From: CAYMND01 sp964465065
Lineage (GTDB): Bacteria; Acidobacteriota; Aminicenantia; UBA2199
Length of the DNA: 53,783 bases
NCBI GenBank assembly: GCA_964465065.1
Contig: CAYXHZ010000018.1
Coordinates: 1 to 53,783 of the forward strand
Direction: 5' to 3'
Shown here: positions 48,188 through 53,783 of the stretch, one piece after another
How positions within the stretch are numbered: the first letter of the stretch is position 1
Layout of the letters: each line of letters starts with the position of its first letter
Notes under the pieces: generated by a model
Databases searched by the model: none
What the model was told of the DNA's origin: nothing
Seen by the model: only the letters and a program-made list of their open reading frames with translations
Position numbers and translations under genes: made by a program

Positions 48188-49366
48188 TTAGGTGGACGAG
48201 CGGCCTGGCGTTTCGGCTGTTTTCTCCCGCCGGGCCGCCATGCCGATCAGCCAGCCGCCCAGCCAGAAATAGGCCAGGCCCAGGAGCGCTATGTGCAAGA
48301 AAGACTGACTCTGGTAGGGCAGCGAATCGGGGATGGTGTTGAGACGGGGCAGGGCGTCGAGCACGGGGGTGGTCGGCAACAGGGCGGCCAGGCTCCGGAT
48401 CAGGGGGTGGATGCTTTCCCGGGGGAAGGGGTAGCCCGAAATGAAGAAGGCCGGCAGGGTGAAAAAGAGAAAGAATTGCAGAACCCCGCTGGCGTGGCGG
48501 AAGAAGACGCCGGCGATATGCGAGGCGACGACCACTGTCAGCGTGTAGAGCAGCAGCAGGGCTGCGCTGGCGAACGGGTCCCGGCAGGGGGCGTTGTACA
48601 GGCCGTAAAAAATGGCGGCGGTAGCCGCCGTTACCGGAGCGGACAGGGACGTCACCGCCAGACTGCGCCAGAATATGTACCGCCACGGCGAACCGAAAGC
48701 GGCGATCGTGTCGCTCAGACCGGCGCGGCCGCGCTCCCGGGCTACGCCCAGCGATGATCCGACCAGGGTGCCCTGCCAGATGGCCATGACCATCAGACCG
48801 GTCAGGATGTACAGGAAGTAATCGACAGCCGGATTACCCAGCGGCCGGGACAGTACGGTCACCAGCCGCAGCTTGTCCAGGCGGTCGGGAACCGGGAAAT
48901 ACTTGTCCATCAGTTTCAGCTCGGCGCCGATGCGCGCCGTGCCCAGGGTCTTGGCGATACCGGTCAGCAAGGTGTTGGCTTTGACCAGGTTGCGGCCGTC
49001 GACGATGACCAGCGCTGTCTGCGTCTGTTTGTGCAACACCTTGCGGTAGATGTTGCGGCGCAGGTAGACGACGGCCTCGGCCTGGCCGCGGCTCAGACAG
49101 TCCCGACCTTCCTGGATGGAGTTCAGTACTCTGGTCACCCGCAGTTCCGGTGCGCTGTCGAGGTAGAAGGCGGCCAGGCGGGTGACCGCGCTCTTTTCCT
49201 CGTCGACGACCACGATCGGGTAGTCGCGGCCGACCCGGTTGCGATAGAGGTAGCCGAAGACCAGAACGGCCAGCATGGGCACGATCACCAGGTAGATCAC
49301 GACTTCTTTGCAGAGCAGTTTCTTGATTTCGGCGACGAATAGTTCAGCACGGTTGCGCACGGTCAT
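48188..49366 (-). CDS. ABC-2 type permease (YbhR/S-like), second of pair
   Basis: The 392-residue membrane protein begins with a span (EVVIYLVIVPMLAVLVFGYLY) and an extracytoplasmic domain of about 150 residues (YPIVVVDEEKSAVTRLAAFY). The ABC-2 core of five spans follows from about 180. FPRESIHPLIRSLAALLPTTP is the usual YbhR/YhhJ-type loop before the last span. ATG 49366 has AAGGAGA upstream and overlaps the end of the preceding permease by 23 bp. No ATPase gene is adjacent. It is the last gene of the TetR-TolC-HlyD run. Confidence 0.85.
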   Translation of the reverse strand: MTVRNRAELFVAEIKKLLCKEVVIYLVIVPMLAVLVFGYLYRNRVGRDYPIVVVDEEKSAVTRLAAFYLDSAPELRVTRVLNSIQEGRDCLSRGQAEAVVYLRRNIYRKVLHKQTQTALVIVDGRNLVKANTLLTGIAKTLGTARIGAELKLMDKYFPVPDRLDKLRLVTVLSRPLGNPAVDYFLYILTGLMVMAIWQGTLVGSSLGVARERGRAGLSDTIAAFGSPWRYIFWRSLAVTSLSAPVTAATAAIFYGLYNAPCRDPFASAALLLLYTLTVVVASHIAGVFFRHASGVLQFFLFFTLPAFFISGYPFPRESIHPLIRSLAALLPTTPVLDALPRLNTIPDSLPYQSQSFLHIALLGLAYFWLGGWLIGMAARREKTAETPGRSST

Positions 49367-50462
49367 TTCTCCTTAGATGCACCATCAGACTGAGCGGTCC
49401 GGCGTACAGGACGATCAGTCCCAGGAGCGGCCACAGATCGAGCGGGTAGCCGGTCTGGTAGCAGATTTTGGACGATTCCTCGAACATCCAGGTCAAGGGG
49501 TAGAGGCCGACCAGATGCCGCAGGAGCAGCGGGTACATCTCCCGCGGCCAGGTGAACCCCGACAGGGTGAAGGCTACCGCTCCCAGGGCGACGATCAGTT
49601 CGATGGTCATGACTTCGCGCTGGAACAGGGCGGCGATCAGCATGCCCATCAGCAGGGTGGCCAGGGCGAACAGGATGTAGACAAATAGCAGCCGGATCGG
49701 GTCGGCGACGGCCAGCGAGAAGAGGGGGAAGAGCAGACCGTAGCAGACGGCAAACGGGATGAGCGCAGCGGCTACAGCGGCTCCGATCATGCGCCACAGA
49801 CTGTGCAGGCCGCGCTTGCCGGACTGGTTCCAGGCGATGAACAGCTTGCCGCCGAGCAGGAACAGAACCTGAAAGAGCAGGCCGCCGAGCAGACCTGGCA
49901 ACAAAAACTGCGTGTAGTCCAGGGATGGGTTGAACAGCTTGTGGTATTCGATTTTCAGGGGATTTTCCAGAAAGGTCAGCGCCGAACCCGACAAGCCGTT
50001 TTCCGTGAAGAAATTCTGCAACTCTTTTTCCTGTTGCCAGGTCTCCAGCTTGCTGATCGCCTTGGTCAGCGTCCGCCCCGGCAGCAGGTAGTTGAAATCC
50101 TGGTAGAAGACGATCCTGACCGCCCTGCCGCTGCGCAGGCGCTGGCTGAAATCGGCCGGGATCTCTATGAAACCGGCCACTTCCCCGGAGCAGAGCAGTG
50201 CCTTGCCCGTCTGGCTTTCGGTCAGTTGCCGGACGATGCGGATGGACTGCAGGCTGTCGACATGGCGCAGGAAGTCCCGGGAAAGGGCCTGACCGTCGCG
50301 GTTCCAGACCGCGACGGGGATTTCGCTGGGCACCCGTTTCCAGGTGAAAGTCCAGCCGAAGAGCAGACCGATTCCCAGCGGGGCCCACAGGAGCAGGATC
50401 CGGTACAGCCGGTTGCCCAGCAAACCGTGCAGTTCCGCCAGCAAGCCTTTTGACCCGGTCAT
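49344..50462 (-). CDS. ABC-2 type permease (YbhR/S-like), first of pair
   Basis: This 372-residue protein is a paralogue of the next permease with similar topology: an N-terminal span (ILLLWAPLGIGLLFGWTF), an extracytoplasmic domain (IPVAVWNRDGQALSRDFLRH) and a five-span C-terminal core. YTQFLLPGLLGGLLFQVLF and SGFTWPREMYPLLLRHLVGLYP are recognisable ABC-2 motifs. Its start lies 4 bp after the HlyD stop. Two different permeases suggest a heterodimer that needs an ATPase encoded elsewhere. Confidence 0.85.
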   Translation of the reverse strand: MTGSKGLLAELHGLLGNRLYRILLLWAPLGIGLLFGWTFTWKRVPSEIPVAVWNRDGQALSRDFLRHVDSLQSIRIVRQLTESQTGKALLCSGEVAGFIEIPADFSQRLRSGRAVRIVFYQDFNYLLPGRTLTKAISKLETWQQEKELQNFFTENGLSGSALTFLENPLKIEYHKLFNPSLDYTQFLLPGLLGGLLFQVLFLLGGKLFIAWNQSGKRGLHSLWRMIGAAVAAALIPFAVCYGLLFPLFSLAVADPIRLLFVYILFALATLLMGMLIAALFQREVMTIELIVALGAVAFTLSGFTWPREMYPLLLRHLVGLYPLTWMFEESSKICYQTGYPLDLWPLLGLIVLYAGPLSLMVHLRRNDRAQPC

Positions 50463-50466
50463 GGGT

Positions 50467-51411
50467 TCACTCGACGATCCGGCCGCTCATTCCGGGGCGC
50501 AGGGCGGGGATGGCCTGGTCGGGTCGGGCCCTGACTTCGAAGGATTTGACGTCCCAGGAACCGCGTTCGCTGGTTGATTCATACTTGGCGAAATCGGCCA
50601 TGGGCGCTATGTGGTAGACCACGATGTCGGCCTGGGTCTGCAGGGCGGGAATGAACACCTTGAGCGAGTCGCCGATCTTGAGTCCCTTGAACTGGTTTTC
50701 CTGCAGGTTGAAGATGAAGTAGCGATCGGAGTCGAGCAGTGTGATCATCGGGAAGCCGGCGGTGACGATCTCTCCGGCCTGGGAATTGACCTGTTTGATT
50801 TCGCCGTCCTGCGGCGCCCGGATGGAGAGTTCGTCGAGGTAGGCATTCGCCTCGTTGACCTTCTCCTCCATGGCCCGGACCTGGGCCTTGAGCTGATCGA
50901 TCTGTTCGGAGCGGGCACCGTTGCTGACCATGGCCGAAAAGGAACGGGCGCTCTCGTACTGTTCGCGGGCGATCTGGTAGCGGAATTCGGCGGTCTCCTT
51001 CTCCTGGATGGAGACACCGCCCTCCTGGTAAACCTTCAGCACCCGCCGGTACATGCCTTCGATCATGTCCAGGTTGTTTTTGGCGATGTTCAGCTGCCGG
51101 CCGGCCATTTCGCGCTCCTCGCGGCGGGCCCCGTTCCGGGCCATAAGCAGCTGGGCCTGGGCGGCGTCCAGTCCGGCTTTGGCCTGTTCGACACGGGCCT
51201 GGATCTCTCCGCTCTGGATCGTGGCCAGAATGTCGCCCCGGTGCACCTGGTCACCGACTTTGACCTGCATGGTGGCCAGCCGTCCGGGAACCTTGGCGGC
51301 CACATCGATTTCCTCGCTCTCCACGTAGGCCATCCGGCTGGCGGCCGGTTTGGCGCAGCCGGCCATCACGGCCAGCACCGTTATCGTCAATACCAGATTC
51401 AGTCTGTTCAT
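50467..51411 (-). CDS. HlyD/YbhG-like adaptor lipoprotein
   Basis: The 314-residue periplasmic adaptor has a lipobox (AVMAGC, Cys19), so it is lipid-anchored. The lipoyl half motif GRLATMQVKVGDQVHRGD is followed by a long coiled hairpin (about 75-190, e.g. AQLLMARNGARREEREMAGR). The second half, IRAPQDGEIKQVNSQAGEIV, then leads into a beta-barrel domain. This is the membrane-fusion subunit linking the two permeases to the TolC protein. ATG 51411 overlaps the tolC stop (ATGA) and has GGAGGAAGAAG upstream. Confidence 0.88.
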   Translation of the reverse strand: MNRLNLVLTITVLAVMAGCAKPAASRMAYVESEEIDVAAKVPGRLATMQVKVGDQVHRGDILATIQSGEIQARVEQAKAGLDAAQAQLLMARNGARREEREMAGRQLNIAKNNLDMIEGMYRRVLKVYQEGGVSIQEKETAEFRYQIAREQYESARSFSAMVSNGARSEQIDQLKAQVRAMEEKVNEANAYLDELSIRAPQDGEIKQVNSQAGEIVTAGFPMITLLDSDRYFIFNLQENQFKGLKIGDSLKVFIPALQTQADIVVYHIAPMADFAKYESTSERGSWDVKSFEVRARPDQAIPALRPGMSGRIVE

Positions 51412-52862
51412 TCTTCTTCCTCCAATTGCTGCACAAAACGGTCCACGCTTTGTGCCAGTTCGTTGATCTTGAGATTGTACAGGGTGTGGCTGTAGACGGC
51501 TTGCAGACGTTCCAGCTTTATTTTCTGGACCATCAGCTGGGCGTCGACCACTTCCAGCGAGATGCCCATGCCCGAATTGAAACGGGACTGGGCCAGACGC
51601 AGGCTCTCCTGTGCCTCCTCGAGCCGGGGCGCGAAGCCGTCGATGCAGACCGCTTCGGCACGGATGCCGTGGTAGAGTTTGTCCAGGGCCTGGCGCAACA
51701 GACGCTCGAGTTGCAGGCTCTTGTCCTGTACCGCCAGCGCCAGGTGCCGGTCGGCCTGGAGGCGATGGATCTTTTCGCCGCCCGAAAAGAGGTTGAGCGA
51801 CAGGGACACGCCGGCCGCCCATTTGGGATCGAGCAGGGACAGGTCGTCGCGCAGCAGTTCGTACTTGGCGAAGGCGTAGATCTGGGGCAGGTATTCGCCA
51901 AGGTCGGCCTGCTTCTTGACACGGACCAGCTCCCGCTTGATGGCCAGTTTCTTCAGGCTGGGATTGTTGCCGCGGATACCGGCCCACAGGCTGTCTTCAT
52001 CCTGGGTCAGGGCCTTGTAGCGGATCGGGGTGGTCAGCTTGCAGTCGAACTCTCCTTCCTGACCCAGCAGGCGTTGCAACTCGGCTCTGGCCAGGGCCAG
52101 TCCCTCCTGGGCACGCAGGCTGCGCATCCGGGCGTCGGAGTAGGCCACCTGGGCGTGCTGCAACTGATATCGGGCCACAAGACCGGCCTCGAACAGGGAA
52201 TTGGCGCGGTCACGGTGTTCCTGAATGGCCGCTTCGGCTTCCTGGGCCAGCTTGAGGCTCTCCTCCATCAGCTTGTTGCCCAGGTAGACCTGGATCGTTG
52301 CCACCGCCAGCTGTTCCCGCAACTGGGCGTGATCGCTGGCGCTTTCGTCGCACTTGAGCCTTGCCGAGCGGTTCAGGGCCTGGATTTTGCCGCCCATCCA
52401 AATGGGCATGGCCATTTCCAGAGAAGCCCGGAACAGGTCGCGGTCGAGCACCTCGATGTCGAAAGCCGGGATCATGGCATCCAGTTTGGCCCCGATGGCC
52501 GTGCTGTACAGGCTCTTTTCCTGGCTGCTCAGCGGCTGGCCCTTGAGGATGAGATTTTGCAGGTTGAGGTCGTTGAGCTGGCCGTTGGTCTCCAGGGATA
52601 CAATCAGAGAACGCAGGCTGTCGAGCTGAATGTCGATCGGCTCGTCGAGGCGGGTGTAGCTGGCCTTGAGGGTCAGGCGCGGCAGATACCGGGACCTGGC
52701 CTCTCGGGCCTCGCTTCTCAGTCCGTCGAGTTCGTGACCGGCCGCAGCCAGGCTCGGATCCGCCGCCAGCGCCCGGGTCAGGGCCTGGGACAGGGACAGC
52801 TCCTGCTGGGCGCCGAGCAGACTGCAGCAGAAAAGCATGCTGAGACAAATGAAACGCTTCAT
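51408..52862 (-). CDS. TolC-family outer-membrane efflux protein
   Basis: This 484-residue protein forms the outer-membrane duct of the efflux system. It has a signal peptide (MKRFICLSMLFCCSLLGAQ) and two repeats of long helices with OEP pattern. The first starts LSLSQALTRALAADPSLAAAGHEL and the second repeats after about residue 240. ATG 52862 is inside the TetR stop, and the stop overlaps hlyD, so all genes are translationally chained. E. coli TolC length is 493 before processing. The C-terminus is acidic (EEEE). Confidence 0.9.
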   Translation of the reverse strand: MKRFICLSMLFCCSLLGAQQELSLSQALTRALAADPSLAAAGHELDGLRSEAREARSRYLPRLTLKASYTRLDEPIDIQLDSLRSLIVSLETNGQLNDLNLQNLILKGQPLSSQEKSLYSTAIGAKLDAMIPAFDIEVLDRDLFRASLEMAMPIWMGGKIQALNRSARLKCDESASDHAQLREQLAVATIQVYLGNKLMEESLKLAQEAEAAIQEHRDRANSLFEAGLVARYQLQHAQVAYSDARMRSLRAQEGLALARAELQRLLGQEGEFDCKLTTPIRYKALTQDEDSLWAGIRGNNPSLKKLAIKRELVRVKKQADLGEYLPQIYAFAKYELLRDDLSLLDPKWAAGVSLSLNLFSGGEKIHRLQADRHLALAVQDKSLQLERLLRQALDKLYHGIRAEAVCIDGFAPRLEEAQESLRLAQSRFNSGMGISLEVVDAQLMVQKIKLERLQAVYSHTLYNLKINELAQSVDRFVQQLEEEE

Positions 52863-53485
52863 ATGGAATTCTCCTCGAAATGGCGGTTGTTGTCCGGATT
52901 GGTGGCCAGAAAGCCCTGCAGGGCGGATTCCCGGCACAGCTGGAAGATTTCGTCCCGTTTCTTGCGCCGGGACAGTTTGGCGAAGCCGGGCTGGAATATT
53001 TCGCGCAGGACGTAGGCGCCCCAGAATCCGGTGATGCCGTACAATACGTCGTTGCCGCCGACGATCAGGCCTTGGCGGCGCAATTCGTCGATGATGGCGT
53101 TGCCGATGGCCAGATACCTGTGGAAGAACGAATACATGATGCTTTTGGGGAATTCGGCGGCCTGGCGGCGGAAGTCGACGAAGACGATCAGGAAATAGTA
53201 GGGATGTTTCAGACCGAAATCGATGCTCTCCCGCACGAAGCAGCTGAGCTTCCGGAGCGGATGGTCCTGTTTGGCCAGCTCGCGTTCGATCTGCTCCAGG
53301 AGCAGGGTGGAGGCGTAATCATAGATGCCGTCGAGCAGGTTTTCCTTGTCCTTGAAGTACAGGTAAATGGTCCCGACCGCGATCCCGGCCAGGTCGGCCA
53401 CATCTTTCATGGATGTATTGTAGTATCCTTTTTTGGAAAAAAGTTCGCCGGCGGCATCGAGCATTTTCTTTTTTTTGTCGTTCAT
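52859..53485 (-). CDS. TetR-family repressor of the efflux operon
   Basis: The 208-residue regulator has a TetR helix-turn-helix in residues about 22-50 (YYNTSMKDVADLAGIAVGT, then YLYFKDKENL) and a large ligand domain. ATG 53485 gives the usual MNDKKKKMLDAAGELFSKKG start; a longer frame to 53563 would lie over the promoter and operator. A perfect consensus promoter with an operator at its start site lies immediately upstream, so autoregulation is likely. It heads the tolC-hlyD-permease operon and overlaps tolC by 4 bp. Confidence 0.9.
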   Translation of the reverse strand: MNDKKKKMLDAAGELFSKKGYYNTSMKDVADLAGIAVGTIYLYFKDKENLLDGIYDYASTLLLEQIERELAKQDHPLRKLSCFVRESIDFGLKHPYYFLIVFVDFRRQAAEFPKSIMYSFFHRYLAIGNAIIDELRRQGLIVGGNDVLYGITGFWGAYVLREIFQPGFAKLSRRKKRDEIFQLCRESALQGFLATNPDNNRHFEENSI

Positions 53486-53524
53486 GTCAGTCAAAGTCGA
53501 CCTCCAGGTGAATCGCGGTTCACT

Positions 53525-53540
53525 GAATGAATGTTCATTC
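53525..53540. promoter_or_regulatory. TetR-type operator palindrome GAATGA-ATGT-TCATTC
   Basis: Two 6-bp inverted arms (53525-53530 and 53535-53540) lie over the predicted start site of the TetR operon, just downstream of its -10. Similar GAATGA/TCATTC palindromes are common TetR-family operators. Confidence 0.65.
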
Positions 53541-53543
53541 GTA

Positions 53544-53571
53544 ATTATAATTCCATTTTTCAATCTGTCAA
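53544..53571 (-). promoter_or_regulatory. Consensus promoter of the TetR-efflux operon
   Basis: On the minus strand TTGACA (complement 53566-53571), a 16-bp spacer and TATAAT (complement 53544-53549) match the sigma-70 consensus at all 12 positions. Such a strong promoter needs repression, consistent with the adjacent operator. Confidence 0.8.
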
Positions 53572-53685
53572 GACCGGTTCTTGTTTTTTTTTACGAATTT
53601 GATCTGGTCGTGGCCTGAATTGCCATGGGCTCTCATTTTCCTGGCGGTGGGGGAATGTGCCCCGCAAACACCTGGGGGAGCTGTC

Positions 53686-53715
53686 TTGACAAAAAGCCGG
53701 TCCTTCCTCTATACT
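53686..53715 (+). promoter_or_regulatory. Promoter of the gene starting at 53754
   Basis: TTGACA (53686-53691), an 18-bp spacer and TATACT (53710-53715) precede GAGG (about 53743-53746) and ATG 53754. Confidence 0.65.
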
Positions 53716-53753
53716 TGTATATGTCCATTAAATCTCGCTCCCGAGGTTGAATC

Positions 53754-53783
53754 ATGACCATTTTCCTGATCGGTTTGATCATA
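53754..53783 (+). CDS. Partial gene running off the window (membrane or signal start)
   Basis: Only ten codons are visible (MTIFLIGLII), a hydrophobic start typical of a membrane protein. A good promoter and a GAGG ribosome site support it as a real gene start. The product is not identifiable. Confidence 0.6.
   Translation, partial: MTIFLIGLII

Noticed and set aside
1..53783. CRISPR array, prophage, rRNA or tRNA genes
   Set aside because: No regularly spaced repeats with unique spacers, no phage structural or integrase genes, and no cloverleaf or rRNA-like stretches were seen.

Overview
The window is a GC-rich stretch (about 60% by eye) from a diderm bacterium. It carries BamA-, TamB- and TolC-type outer-membrane proteins, a SurA-like chaperone and a TonB-dependent-receptor-like barrel protein with a carboxypeptidase-regulatory N-terminus. 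A VWFA-related secreted protein, a membrane-spanning Ser/Thr kinase, HspR and many PKD, Ig-like and choice-of-anchor-D surface modules fit Acidobacteriota or a relative such as Aminicenantes. That placement is an inference from gene content; there is no rRNA or tRNA in the window. A run of 100 N marks a draft assembly, and the exact 55-bp repeats on both sides of it suggest a k=55 de Bruijn break.

Layout. 1-186: 66-bp tandem repeats. 195-1499 (-): glgC. 1699-7866 (+): secreted PKD protein, ABC-2 exporter (ATPase and permease), membrane M48 peptidase and a secreted Memo-like protein. 7883-11411 (-): WrbA flavoprotein and a receptor-like Ser/Thr kinase. 11587-20000 (+): transaldolase-like FSA, TamB, BamA, SurA-like chaperone and YhaM-like exoribonuclease, tightly packed. 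20068-21414 (+): CapA-like protein behind a palindrome-rich promoter. 21448-22587 (-): EF-hand protein and a DUF1801-like protein flanked by short direct repeats. 22827-27913 (+): a very large repeat surface protein, split by the assembly gap, followed by a small outer-membrane barrel. 28026-29626 (+): upp and a Ca/Na antiporter. 29694-33972 (+): MacAB/LolCDE-like exporter with two FtsX-type permeases. 34073-35359 (+): ArsR regulator, a flavodoxin remnant and PhzF. 35402-40185 (-): FlbD-like protein, dnaJ, hspR, heat-shock-type sigma factor, DnaC-like ATPase, MoxR ATPase and a membrane protein. 40368-42505 (+): phosphomannomutase/phosphoglucomutase and uppP. 42744-45572 (+): Oar-like receptor. 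45630-48083 (-): VWFA-related protein. 48188-53485 (-): TetR, TolC, HlyD lipoprotein and two ABC-2 permeases, without an ATPase gene. A new gene starts at 53754 and runs off the window.

The dominant theme is envelope biogenesis and export: an outer-membrane assembly operon (TamB, BamA, SurA-like), three separate ABC export systems, cell-envelope sugar and lipid-carrier genes (pmm/pgm, uppP, capA) and several large surface proteins. The second theme is stress control: an operon-like block that encodes both a heat-shock repressor (HspR) and a heat-shock-type sigma factor next to DnaJ. The observations most worth following up are the HspR/sigma co-operon with a half-HAIR in the dnaJ promoter, the T9 frameshift that splits the TamB signal anchor, the extra domain inside an Ig-like fold of the large surface protein, the exporter lacking an ATPase, and the reconstructable assembly gap.
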